Source: Acidobacteriota bacterium
Lineage (GTDB): Bacteria; Acidobacteriota; Terriglobia; Acidiferrales; UBA7541
Reading direction: 5' to 3'
Assembly (NCBI GenBank): GCA_016201285.1
Contig: JACQDE010000083.1
Span: 1 to 58,370 of the forward strand
Length of the DNA: 58,370 nt
A program made the position numbers and the translations under genes. Under the pieces are notes generated by a model. It saw nothing but the letters and a program-made list of their open reading frames with translations. It did not search any database and was not told the origin of the DNA. Shown here piece after piece: positions 35,076 to 46,735 of this stretch (position 1 is the first letter of the stretch; each line of letters starts with the position of its first letter).

Positions 35076-36305
35076 GTGAGCAAGCCGGTCATCGTCGTGC
35101 ACTATCACGAATTGTGGCTTAAGGGCCGCAACCGCGATTTCTTTCTCGCCAAACTCTCGCTGGCGTTGCGCCGCGCGCTCGACGGCCTTTCCCTGGCGCG
35201 CATCGGCCGCCCCGGCGACCGCCTGCTGATCGAACTCGACGACGAAGCGCATCTCCCCGCAGCGATCGAGCGGCTGCGATGCGTCTCCGGCATTTCTTCG
35301 TTTGCCGTGGCGCGCATCGTCGAGCGCGACCTGGACGCGCTGTGCCGCGCCGCGTGGGAAGAAGTTGAGCCGGAAAAGTTTTCTTCCTTCGCCGTGCGCG
35401 CCAAGCGCAGCGACAAATCGTTCCCGCACAACGTCACGGAAATCGAGAGGATTGTCGGCCGGCACTTGCTCGAAAACCTGCGCGCCGCCGGGCGCGAGGT
35501 CCGAGTGAACCTCAACCATCCCGAGCTCACCTGCCGCATCGAAATTCCGCCCGGGCCGGCGCTGGTCTATGCGCGGCGCATCCCCGGACCCGGCGGGTTG
35601 CCGCCCAGCACCGGCGGGCGCATGGTGTGCCTGCTTTCGGGCGGGTTCGATTCCGCGGTGGCCGCGTGGAAGATGATGAAGCGCGGCGCGCATATGTCGT
35701 TCGTGCACTTCTACGGCGGCGGGGCGCGGCCGGGCGAGTCGTCGGTGCACGTGGCGCGCGAGCTGGTGCGCACGCTCACGCCGTGGCAGTTCACGTCGAA
35801 ACTCTTTCTGGTGCCGTTCGAGGAGATCCAGCGCGAGGTGGTGCGCTACGCGCCGGAGACTTACCGGCTGCTGCTTTACCGGCGGCTGATGCTGCGTATC
35901 GCCGAGCAGCTTGCGCGGCGCGATCACGCGCTGGCCATCGTCGCCGGCGACAGTCTGGGGCAGGTGGCTTCGCAGACGCTGAGGAACATGGTCGCCGTGG
36001 GCGATTGCGTGCGCATGCCCGTTTTCCGTCCGCTGGCCGGGGACGACAAACTCGAAATTCTCGAAATCGCGCGGCGGATCGGCACGCACGACATCTCCGC
36101 TGAGCCGTTTCATGACTGCTGCCCCGTTTTCATGCCCAGGGTGCCCGCGCTGCACGCCACGACCGCGGAACTCGATCAAGCGGAAGCCACGCTCGACGTG
36201 CGGGCGCTGGTGCGGCGCGGCGTCGAGGGCGTCCAGACGGAACGCTTCCGGTACGCCGCGGGGCGTGTCGAGCAGGTCGAGTCGCTGCGAACACAGCCTG
36301 CCTGA
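35076..36305 (+). CDS. thiI: tRNA 4-thiouridine synthase ThiI (no rhodanese domain)
   Basis: A 409-residue protein: an N-terminal ferredoxin-like/THUMP region (HYHELWLKGRNRDFF...KRSDKSFPHNVTEIERIVG), then the PP-loop ATP-pyrophosphatase with LLSGGFDSAVAAW near residue 188, and a C-terminal FHDCCPVFMPRVP segment. It adenylates uridine 8 of tRNA and inserts sulfur. The E. coli form has an extra C-terminal rhodanese domain; this one ends before it, as in many bacteria, so sulfur must come from another carrier. The GTG at 35076 is the first start before the conserved SKPVIVV; an earlier ORF start is non-conserved. Confidence 0.88.
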   Translation: MSKPVIVVHYHELWLKGRNRDFFLAKLSLALRRALDGLSLARIGRPGDRLLIELDDEAHLPAAIERLRCVSGISSFAVARIVERDLDALCRAAWEEVEPEKFSSFAVRAKRSDKSFPHNVTEIERIVGRHLLENLRAAGREVRVNLNHPELTCRIEIPPGPALVYARRIPGPGGLPPSTGGRMVCLLSGGFDSAVAAWKMMKRGAHMSFVHFYGGGARPGESSVHVARELVRTLTPWQFTSKLFLVPFEEIQREVVRYAPETYRLLLYRRLMLRIAEQLARRDHALAIVAGDSLGQVASQTLRNMVAVGDCVRMPVFRPLAGDDKLEILEIARRIGTHDISAEPFHDCCPVFMPRVPALHATTAELDQAEATLDVRALVRRGVEGVQTERFRYAAGRVEQVESLRTQPA

Positions 36306-36408
36306 ATCCTACAGGCGCGCAGAGAAGTTCTCTCACTGCGCTCGCACCTCAAGCGAAGCCTATTTTTTCAAAGTGATCTAGACGGAAAGGGAAGCCTGGA
36401 AGAACCGG

Positions 36409-36786
36409 CTACCAGTCGCGGCGACCGCCGCCACCGCCACCGCCGCCGCGTCCGCCGCGTCCGCCGCCACCACCGCCGCCGCGTCCACGGCCGCCCCCGC
36501 CGCCGGGCCCGCGCCCGCCACCCGGGCCGCCGCCTTCGCGCGGAGGCCGGGCTTCGTTGACCACGAGCGTGCGGCCCATGAACTCCTTGCCGTTCAGGCT
36601 GGCGATGGCCTTATCAGCTTCTTCATCGTTGGTGACCTCGACGAAGCCGAAGCCGCGCGGCTGGCCGGTAAAGCGGTCGCGGACAAACGTCACCGCATCG
36701 GGGTGGCAGCCCGCCTCCACAAACCAAGCGGAGAGCTGCTCTTCACTGGATTGAAACGGGAGATTCCCCACATAAAGCTTCTTCAA
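36409..36786 (-). CDS. Glycine-rich RRM RNA-binding protein
   Basis: A 125-residue protein with one RNA-recognition motif (residues 1-80: RNP2 LYVGNL, RNP1 RGFGFVEV) and a C-terminal tail made almost only of Gly and Arg (RGG-like repeats). It resembles cyanobacterial Rbp and other bacterial RRM proteins that bind RNA and are often cold-induced. The start is TTG, with GGAG seven bases upstream, and the protein begins exactly where the RRM begins. The Gly/Arg tail is coded by highly repetitive GC-rich DNA and its length could vary by slippage. Confidence 0.92.
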   Translation of the reverse strand: MKKLYVGNLPFQSSEEQLSAWFVEAGCHPDAVTFVRDRFTGQPRGFGFVEVTNDEEADKAIASLNGKEFMGRTLVVNEARPPREGGGPGGGRGPGGGGGRGRGGGGGGGRGGRGGGGGGGGRRDW

Positions 36787-37078
36787 GGCAAGGCTCCTTC
36801 GACCCGTTGCTTAGCGCAACCCACGGGATATGGCTGAAGACGCAGAACCAAGGCCGCGGGCAGTCAGAATCTGGCTTGGCTACGCCGGGGTGAAGGCTGA
36901 CGCTTCAGCTTCTGGAGCGAATAGTGTCCCAAACCGGCGCGGGAGTCAATGGGGAAAGCGGGGGACAGGGAACAGGGATTGGGGATCAGGGGAGAGAGAG
37001 GGCAGGAAGCAGAAATCAGAAAGCAGAAAGCAAAAGGAGCTGCAAGCGGGGCGTGATAGGTGGGCAGGAATTACACCC
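36787..37078. other. Intergenic region upstream of the RRM gene
   Basis: No gene is supported. The first about 150 bases probably carry the RRM promoter (minus strand). From 36955 a low-complexity A/G-rich tract with GGGGACAGGGAACAGGG and repeated CAGAAA/GCAGAAAGC units runs into the MITE-like repeat. Confidence 0.45.
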
Positions 37079-37227
37079 AGCAGCTTGTTGAAAAACTCAA
37101 TTTCGATGTCATGCCGAGCGGAGCGAGGCATCTGCATTTCGCCAAAACCCAAAGAAAAATACAGATTCCTCGTCCCGAAGCATCGGGGCTCGGAATGACA
37201 AGGTTCGGCCTTTTTCAACAAGCTGCT
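37079..37227. repeat. MITE-like element with 17-bp perfect inverted ends
   Basis: AGCAGCTTGTTGAAAAA (37079-37095) is the perfect reverse complement of TTTTTCAACAAGCTGCT (37211-37227). The 149-bp element contains GTCATGCCGAGCGGAGCGAGG and its mirrored half CTCGGAATGAC, but no coding frame. It is the best-preserved copy in the window. Confidence 0.85.
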
Positions 37228-37334
37228 AGAGGACTCTTCGGCTTCCTTCTGCATCCTGCTCCCTAATCGCTGACCCCTTTCCTTAATTGATGGTAGGATT
37301 TGCGGTCATTTCCAAGGCACCCGGGGGAAGAAGA

Positions 37335-38944
<1,610 letters not shown>

Positions 38945-38948
<4 letters not shown>

Positions 38949-39994
38949 TGAGCGTAACGACAGCGAAGAGAGTATTCATCTTGGGTGCTGGGGCCTCGCG
39001 ATTTGCCGGATATCCGCTTGCGATCGATCTAATGGCCTTTTTGAAGGCAGAAGCGATTCTAGAATCCAGGACCCAGCAGATTGCAACCGAAGTGTTCTAC
39101 AAATTGCACCATGCGGAACTGCAGTTGCAGCGGGTGACTCGCAAATCGTGGGATCTGGAAACGCTGCTGACACACCTCGACATTTATAAAACGGTAGGGA
39201 AACTCCGAATATTTACGGGCGATTGGTGTGATGTCGATCGGATGAAAATGAGTCGGGTAATAGCGGACCGGTTCCAATGGCACCAGTACAAGCTCAATAG
39301 CCGGGTATGGCGGGAAAAGGAGAGTTCGTTACCGATTGACGTCGACCAGCAGAGAGTGAAAAAGATTTCGGATGCGTGGTCAAACTTCCTCAGAGCGGGA
39401 GATATCATTATTTCGTTCAATTGGGATTTGTTGCATGAAACTATTTTGTGGAACGCGAACAAATGGTGTTATGTGGATGGGTATGGGTTCCGAGTGCCGC
39501 GCGCAACAGAAGAAGCAGGCCGGTCAATAATAAAGATTCTTAAGCTTCACGGTTCTGTGAACTGGGTCCAAGAAGAAGAAACAGATTGGGTTACAGAAAT
39601 TGAATTCGCTCGAGATTTCTTCGTTGGTAGCAATCCGCCGCCTCGGGAGTTTCCACCACACACCACGGGCATGGACAGCGGTCGCAAACTAATTCTTCCG
39701 ACGTATTTGAAGGATATTTCCCGAAATAGGGCGCTTCTGAGCATTTGGAGAATGGCCCAAGAATCGTTACGAGCAGCCTCAGAAATCTGGGTTATCGGTT
39801 ACAGTCTGAATCCTGCCGACCATCCGGCTCGGTTGCTATTAGGAACAGAACTTGGTCGTAATGAGGCTATTGAGACCGTGCACCTGATAAGTCCTTCGGT
39901 CGGTGGGTGGCTGGAATTCTTGGCTCGAATCGACAAGCGAGTCCATCATATTCCGAAGCCTTTTGAGCAGTGGGTGCTATCTGAATCTGTCTAG
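38945..39994 (+). CDS. SIR2-like NAD-binding domain protein
   Basis: A 349-residue protein with the SIR2-like fold signatures: N-terminal VFILGAGASRFAGYPLA (residues 10-26, nucleotide loop), SFNWDLLHE (N159) and KLHGSVNW (H202), with VIGYSLNPAD near the C-terminus. Such SIR2-like domains act as NAD-consuming effectors in several phage-defence systems, but standalone members also occur and no partner gene is here. The active-site Asn and His are present. Base use is visibly A/T-richer than all neighbours. The start ATG overlaps the stop of the acyl-CoA synthetase gene by four bases. Transfer into this site is likely. Confidence 0.75.
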
Positions 39995-40013
39995 TTACTC
40001 GTCTCATAAGTCG

Positions 40014-41300
40014 TCACGTGCGGTAGGAAGCGTTGATGCGGACGTACTCGGCGGTGAAGTCGCAGCTATAGATGCGTGCCGCGTGATTCGTGGTTCGTGA
40101 TTCGTGGCCGCCAAGTTCAAAGAGGATCTTAATGTAAGGGGCCAGAAGCTTGTTGTGGGCGGCGCGCTCGTCGAAGTCGAGCGGGCGGCCGTCGCGGAAG
40201 ACGGGAATGCCGGCGAGCCAGATGCGCGCGCGGCCGGGGTTGAACTTCACGCCGGCGCGGCCGGCGGCGGCGAGGATGCGCCCCCAGTTGGGATCGGCGC
40301 CGGCGAGCGCGGTCTTCACCAGCGGCGAGTGCGCGATGGTGCGGGCAATGCGATCGGCATCGCGATCGCTGCGCGCGCCGCGGACGTCGATTTCGATGAC
40401 GCGCTGCGCGCCCTCACCGTCGGCGACGATGGCCAGCGCCAGCTCGCGGCATACTTTTTCCAACGCGGAGACGAACCGCCGATAATCTGCTTCAGGGGCT
40501 GAAGCCCCTTTCCGATTCCTGCCGCTTTTGTGGGGGCTGAAGCCCCGACCCACAAGCCCGCTGATCATGGCAGCGCCGGAGGCGCCATTGGCAAGAACGG
40601 CGAGGGTGTCGTTGGTGGAGGTGTCGCCGTCCACAGTGATGGCGTTGAAGGTTTTTGCCGTGACTTCTCGCAGCGCGCGACGGAGCAGATTGGGCGAAAT
40701 GGACGCGTCGGTGACGAGAAACGCCAGCATCGTGGCCATGTTGGGGTGAATCATCCCCGCGCCCTTGGCGCAGCCGAGCACGCGCACGGTTTTTCCGCCG
40801 ATGCAGCACGCCGCCGCGGCCCACTTGGGCCGCGTGTCCGTGGTCATGATGGCGTGGGTGACTTCCCAAAACTTTTCCGCACGCGCAACGCGCGAGGCGG
40901 CCAGCGCGTGCGCCGCCGCAAGAATGCGTTCGACCTTCATGGGCACGCCGATCACACCCGTCGAGCAGACAATCACTTCTTCGGGCTGGCAGCCGATTTC
41001 ACGCGCAATCTTTGCCGCGGTTGCGCACGTGGCGGCCATGCCCTCGCGGCCGGTGCAGCAGTTGGCGTTGCCGGAGTTGACGACGATGGCGCGCATGTGG
41101 CTTGCGGCCTTGCGCATGTGCTCGCGGGAGATTGTTACCGGCGCGGCCTGGACGAGATTGGTGGTGAAGACGGCCGCGGCGGTGGCGGGCGTATCGCTGG
41201 CGATCAGCGCGAGGTCGAGCCCGCCGGTTTTCTTGAGGCCGCAAGCCGTGGCTGCGAAGCGGAAGCCGCGCGGAATTTGAGAAGGGCTGGGAGTACTCAT
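40014..41300 (-). CDS. argJ: Ornithine/glutamate N-acetyltransferase ArgJ (bifunctional)
   Basis: A 428-residue ArgJ. GAGMIHPNMATMLAF holds the self-cleavage site (Thr nucleophile before MLAF); VDGDTSTNDT, DGEGA and the C-terminal DFTAEYVRINASYRT are typical. It transfers acetyl from N-acetylornithine to glutamate and may use acetyl-CoA. Two odd segments: residues about 248-271 (GFSPHKSGRNRKGASAPE, coded by two GGGGCTGAAGCCCC palindromes) and residues HESRTTNHAA near the end, coded by a GATTCGTGGTTCGTGATTCGTGG tandem repeat. Both lie in loops and keep frame. Last gene of the arginine cluster; its start overlaps argA by four bases (ATGA). Confidence 0.93.
   Translation of the reverse strand: MSTPSPSQIPRGFRFAATACGLKKTGGLDLALIASDTPATAAAVFTTNLVQAAPVTISREHMRKAASHMRAIVVNSGNANCCTGREGMAATCATAAKIAREIGCQPEEVIVCSTGVIGVPMKVERILAAAHALAASRVARAEKFWEVTHAIMTTDTRPKWAAAACCIGGKTVRVLGCAKGAGMIHPNMATMLAFLVTDASISPNLLRRALREVTAKTFNAITVDGDTSTNDTLAVLANGASGAAMISGLVGRGFSPHKSGRNRKGASAPEADYRRFVSALEKVCRELALAIVADGEGAQRVIEIDVRGARSDRDADRIARTIAHSPLVKTALAGADPNWGRILAAAGRAGVKFNPGRARIWLAGIPVFRDGRPLDFDERAAHNKLLAPYIKILFELGGHESRTTNHAARIYSCDFTAEYVRINASYRT
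40488..40556. repeat. Palindromic element inside argJ
   Basis: Two identical 14-bp palindromes GGGGCTGAAGCCCC (40495-40508 and 40533-40546), the second flanked by GTGGG/CCCAC, lie in frame inside argJ. They belong to the dispersed GGCT.AAGCC family. Confidence 0.75.
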
Positions 41301-41797
41301 GCGGTGGCGGAGGAAGCGAGCACCGGCAGCACGGCGCGCTCGGGGTGAACAACAGCGACGACGGCGGCGAGGTGACAGGAGCGCTGCTTCGAGCAGCCGC
41401 GGCAGTCGCGCTCGATTTTTTCGGGCAGCAGGCGCCGCGTAGTGGCGGCGAAGCCCTGGCGGAGAAAAAAGTCCGGGGCGTGCGTGACGGCGAAGACTCG
41501 CGCAAAACCGCGGCGCTTCGCCTCCGCCAGCGCAAACTGCACCAGCTTCGCGCCGAGGCCGCGGCCGCGGGTGGCGTCGTCCACGGCGACGGAGCGGATT
41601 TCCGCGAGTTCCGTGCCGTACGGCTCGAGCGCGACGCAGCCGAAAATGTATTCTTTTTCCGCCAGGACCAGGAAGCGGCCGATGTGCGCGCGGATTTCGT
41701 CTTCGGTGCGCGGTAGCAGCAGTCCCTGAGCGGCATATTTCGCCACGAGCGTGTGGATGGCAACCACGTCTGCGGGTTTTGCGCGGCGCGCTCTCAC
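41297..41797 (-). CDS. argA: N-acetylglutamate synthase, GNAT type (short ArgA)
   Basis: A 166-residue GNAT acetyltransferase. It begins [17 protein letters not shown], has the acetyl-CoA pyrophosphate loop RGRGLGAKL in motif A, and ends with the Cys cluster CRGCSKQRSC that is typical of short ArgA enzymes without the kinase-like domain. It should make N-acetylglutamate from glutamate and acetyl-CoA, the first step of arginine synthesis. The start GTG overlaps the argH stop (GTGA), with GGAGG five bases upstream. A longer ATG frame overlaps argH fully and is rejected. Confidence 0.85.
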   Translation of the reverse strand: MRARRAKPADVVAIHTLVAKYAAQGLLLPRTEDEIRAHIGRFLVLAEKEYIFGCVALEPYGTELAEIRSVAVDDATRGRGLGAKLVQFALAEAKRRGFARVFAVTHAPDFFLRQGFAATTRRLLPEKIERDCRGCSKQRSCHLAAVVAVVHPERAVLPVLASSATA

Positions 41798-43199
41798 AGA
41801 GCCTCCTCCAGTTTGCGCAAACGCTCGCGGCAGTTCTTCAGCGCCGCGCGCACCGTCTCCGGGGCGGTGCCGCCGGGCACGCTGCGCCGGGCCAGCGCAG
41901 ACTCGACCGTCAGCCAGACGTGCAAGTCTTCTTCGAACGCGGGAGAGAACGTCTTCAGCTTCGCCAGCGGAAACGTGAGCCACGACTGCCCGCGATTTTC
42001 CGCCTCGCGCACGATGGCGCCGACGATTTCGTGCGCCTGGCGGAAGGGCACGCCGCGCGCGACGAGGTAGTCCGCCACTTCTGTCGCCAGCAATGCGGGG
42101 TCAGAGGCCGCCTCGCGCAGCCGCTCCTCGCGGATCTCGGTGGCGGCGATGGCGCCGGCGGCGATGCGCGTCATGCCGAGCGCCTGGTCGTGCGCGTCGA
42201 AGAGGCCTCCCTTGTCCTCCTGGAGGTCGCGCTGGTAGCCGGTGGGCAAACCCTTCAGCGCGCTGAGCAGCGCAAAGAGCGCCCCCGCAATTCTTCCCGC
42301 TTTGCCGCGGATCAGCTCCCAGCAGTCGGGATTTTTCTTCTGCGGCATCAGACTGCTGCCGGTGGAGTATTCGTCGGGCAGGACGATGAAGCCGAACTCC
42401 GGCGTGGCGAAGAGCGTCATGTCCGCGGCGAGGCGCGAAAGGTGCGACGCCAGCACGGAGAGCGCATAAAGATAATCGAGCGCGAAATCGCGGTGGCTGG
42501 TGGCGTTCAGGCTGTTGAGCGTGAGGCCGGAAAAACCCAGCTCGCGGGCGATCACCGCGCGGTCAATGGGGAAGGCGGTGCCCGCGAGCGCGCCGGCGCC
42601 CATCGGGCACTCGTTGGTTGACTGCATCGCCGTGTCAAGGCGCGCGGCATCGCACAGGAATGCCTCCGCATGCGAATGGAGGTAGTGCGACCACAGGATC
42701 GGCTGCGCGTGCTGCAGGTGCGTGTTGCCGGGCATGGGCACGCCGAGGTGGCGCTCGGCCCGGCCGAGCAGCGCCCCCACCAGCGCGGCTACGGCGCCGC
42801 GCATTTCCCGCGCCGCGTCTTTCACGAACATCCGGAAATCGGTGGCCACCAGCTCGTTGCGGCTGCGGCCGGTGTGGAGCTTCGCGCCGAGCGCGCCGAG
42901 CCGCTCGATGAGCTGCAACTCGACGAAGTGGTGCACGTCCTCGGCGGGCGAGGCGGCGAGCCACTGCGGGTCCGCCTTGGCCTGCTGCTCGATCTGATCG
43001 ATTGCGGCGATGAGTTTGGCGAGATCGTCCGCGGTGAGAACCTTTGCGGCCGCGAGCGCGCGCGCCCAGGCACGGTCCACGGCCAGCTCGTAGGGCAGCA
43101 GGCGCTTGTCAAAGGAAAACGAGCGCTGGAACTCGTAGAAACCCGCTTCCGGCGCGCGCTCGAAGCGCCCGCCCCACATCTTGCCCTGGGCGGCGTCGG

Positions 43200-43203
<4 letters not shown>
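41794..43203 (-). CDS. argH: Argininosuccinate lyase
   Basis: A 469-residue fumarase/aspartase superfamily enzyme. [12 protein letters not shown] at the N-terminus, [22 protein letters not shown] [15 protein letters not shown], and the signature [15 protein letters not shown] are all present. It splits argininosuccinate into arginine and fumarate. The GTG start overlaps the argG stop (GTGA) and has GGAGG nine bases upstream. It lies between argG and argA in the cluster. Confidence 0.95.
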
Positions 43204-44402
<1,199 letters not shown>

Positions 44403-44423
44403 CGTGTTCTCCTTCATTGACAA

Positions 44424-44519
44424 GCCCCGCGTCTAAAGACGCGGGCTACATGCATGTAACGGCAGCTTTATGCCGGCACTTTACGCCGTCACAGATGGCG
44501 GGATAAACCCGCCGCTACA
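44424..44519. repeat. Palindromic block between argF and argG
   Basis: Three adjacent hairpins: CCCGCGTCTAAAGACGCGGG, a CGGCAG...TGCCG / GGCACTTTACGCC segment, and GGCGGGATAAACCCGCC ending CGCTACA. The family is the same as 7907-7967 and 29355-29488. It interrupts the otherwise overlapping arg genes and could attenuate read-through. Confidence 0.75.
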
Positions 44520-45461
44520 CTAGCCGAGTAACGTGAGCAAAATCGCTTTCTGCACGTGCAGGCGGTTTTCCGCCTGGTCGTACACGATCGAGCGCGGCGC
44601 ATCCAAGACGGCGTCGGTGACTTCCATTCCGCGGTGCGCCGGCAGGCAGTGCAGGAAAACGCTGTCCGGCGCGGCCTGCGCCATGAGCGCTTCGTTCACC
44701 TGATACGGCAAGAAAATGTTCTCGCGCGCGGCGGCTTCCTTTTCCTGTCCCATGCTGGCCCAGACGTCGGTGTAAACCGCCTGGGCGCCGGCGACGGCTT
44801 CTTCGGGCGCGCGCAGGATTTCGATTTTCGCGCGGGTCTCGCGGGCGGCGCGGCGCGCCTCGGCGACGATGGCGGCGCTCGGCTCGTAGCCCGCGGGCGT
44901 GGCCACACGGACGTTTGCGCCGGTGCGCGCGCCGGCAAGCAGCAGCGAGTGGCAGACGTTGTTGCCGTCGCCGACGTAAGCAAGCGTCAGCCCCTTCAAA
45001 TTGCCGAAACGCTCTTCGAGGGTGAAGAAATCGGCGAACGCCTGGCAGGGATGGTAGAGGTCGCTCAGCGCGTTGATGACCGGGATCGAGGCGTGCGCGG
45101 CGAGCTCTTCGAGGGCCTTCTGCTCGAAAACGCGGGCGACGATGGCCTGCACCCAGCGCTCGAGGTTTTTGGCGACGTCGCGAATGGACTCGCGCTGGCC
45201 GAGGCGCGTGCCGATGTGATCGAGAAAAATGGCGCCGCCACCCATGCTCTGAATGCCGACCTCGAAGGTGACGCGGGTGCGCAGCGACGGCTTTTCGAAA
45301 ATCAGCGCCAGGTAGCGGCCGCCCAGCGCGCCGCGGTAGCGGTCCGGACGCGCCTTGATGTCTGCGGTGAGCTGGAACAGCTCGCGCACGCGCGCGGAGT
45401 TGAATTCCGTGCCGGTCAGCAGGTCTGTAGTCATCACCAGGTTTTCGGGCAAAGTGGCCAT
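44520..45461 (-). CDS. argF: Ornithine carbamoyltransferase
   Basis: A 313-residue transcarbamoylase. Carbamoyl-phosphate motif SLRTRVTFE, then HPCQAFADFF, the VGDGNNVCHSLL ornithine-binding segment and the HCLPAHRG loop. It makes citrulline from ornithine. ATG at 45461 lies two bases after the argD stop, and GAGGTAAGC upstream serves as ribosome site; it extends slightly before the conserved TTDLLTG. Confidence 0.95.
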   Translation of the reverse strand: MATLPENLVMTTDLLTGTEFNSARVRELFQLTADIKARPDRYRGALGGRYLALIFEKPSLRTRVTFEVGIQSMGGGAIFLDHIGTRLGQRESIRDVAKNLERWVQAIVARVFEQKALEELAAHASIPVINALSDLYHPCQAFADFFTLEERFGNLKGLTLAYVGDGNNVCHSLLLAGARTGANVRVATPAGYEPSAAIVAEARRAARETRAKIEILRAPEEAVAGAQAVYTDVWASMGQEKEAAARENIFLPYQVNEALMAQAAPDSVFLHCLPAHRGMEVTDAVLDAPRSIVYDQAENRLHVQKAILLTLLG

Positions 45462-45463
45462 GC

Positions 45464-46735
45464 TTACCTCGCGCTTCCTGCCGCGGCGGTGGCCGGCCGG
45501 GCCGGCGCCGCTGGAGCGGCTTTGATCTTTCGGGCGGCGCTGGCCAGCACGCTTTCGAGCGCGGCCAGGAATTCCTTCACGTGTTTCGACGTGACGATGA
45601 ACGGCGGCAGGAACCGCAGGGTGCGTTCGTGCGTGCAGTTGATGATCACGCCGCGCTTCAGCGCTTCCTGCGCGATGGCGGCGCCTTCGATGGTCAACTC
45701 CATGCCGACGATGAGTCCCTCGCCGCGGACTTCCTTCACGAAGTCGAATTTTGCTTTCAGCTTCTCGAGCCCGGCGCGCAGCTCTTCGCCGCGCGCGCGG
45801 ACATTCACCAGCAGCTTCTCGCGCTCGACGGTGGTGAGGAACTCGAGGGCGGCGGCGCAGACCAGCGGCCCGCCGCCAAACGTGGTGCCGTGCAAGCCGG
45901 GTGCGAATGCCGAGGCGAACTTCTCGCTGGCCAGAATGGCGCCGAGCGGCAGCCCGCCGGCCAGCGGCTTGGCCACGACGACGATATCCGGCAGCGCGCC
46001 GAATTTCTGGTAAGCGAAGCAGCGGCCGGTGCGGCCCAGCCCGCACTGAATCTCGTCGGCAATGAGCGCGGCGTCGCGCTGCGTGCAGAGCTGTCGCGCG
46101 CGCGAATAGAATTCCTCACTGACGGGAAAAACTCCGCCTTCGCCCTGGATCGGCTCCAGGACGATGGCGCAGACAGTGTCGTCGAACTTCGCTTCGAGGT
46201 CGGCGACGTCGTTGAAGCGCACAAATTCCGCGCCGGGCATGAGCGGCTCATACGGCTCGCGGTACTTCGCCGAGGCAGTGATAGCCAGCGCGCCGAAGGT
46301 GCGCCCGTGGAAGGAGTGCTCGAGCGCGAGCACGCGGGTCTTCACCGGCGGCGCATCGGCGCCGGTCTTCTTCCGCGCATAGATGCGCGCCAGCTTCAGC
46401 GCGCCTTCAATGGCTTCGGTGCCGCTGTTGGTGAAGAAGACGCGGTCGAGCTTCGACCACTTCACCAGTTTTTCCGCGAGCGGCCCCTGGTAGGGGTTGT
46501 GAAACAGGTTGGAGAGATGAATGGCGCGCGCGGCTTCGCGGCGCACGACGCGCACCAAGCGCGGGTGCGCGTGGCCCAGCGCGTTGACGGCGATGCCGCC
46601 GAGAAAATCGAGGTAGCGCCGGCCGCGGTCATCCCACAGGTAGCAGCCCTTGCCGCGCGTGAAGACGAGCGGCGGCCGCTTGTAGGTGTTCATCAGGTAG
46701 CGCTCGGCGGCGCGGCGCGCGCCGGAGGCGCTCAT
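45464..46735 (-). CDS. argD: Acetylornithine aminotransferase
   Basis: A 423-residue class III PLP aminotransferase. FTNSGTEAIEGALKLAR, LEPIQGEGG, LIADEIQCGLGRTG and the Lys-bearing VVVAKPLAGG are present. It transfers an amino group to N-acetylglutamate semialdehyde. The last 25 residues form an Ala/Pro-rich tail not found in most ArgD proteins. ATG overlaps the argB stop by four bases (ATGA). Confidence 0.93.
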   Translation of the reverse strand: MSASGARRAAERYLMNTYKRPPLVFTRGKGCYLWDDRGRRYLDFLGGIAVNALGHAHPRLVRVVRREAARAIHLSNLFHNPYQGPLAEKLVKWSKLDRVFFTNSGTEAIEGALKLARIYARKKTGADAPPVKTRVLALEHSFHGRTFGALAITASAKYREPYEPLMPGAEFVRFNDVADLEAKFDDTVCAIVLEPIQGEGGVFPVSEEFYSRARQLCTQRDAALIADEIQCGLGRTGRCFAYQKFGALPDIVVVAKPLAGGLPLGAILASEKFASAFAPGLHGTTFGGGPLVCAAALEFLTTVEREKLLVNVRARGEELRAGLEKLKAKFDFVKEVRGEGLIVGMELTIEGAAIAQEALKRGVIINCTHERTLRFLPPFIVTSKHVKEFLAALESVLASAARKIKAAPAAPARPATAAAGSAR

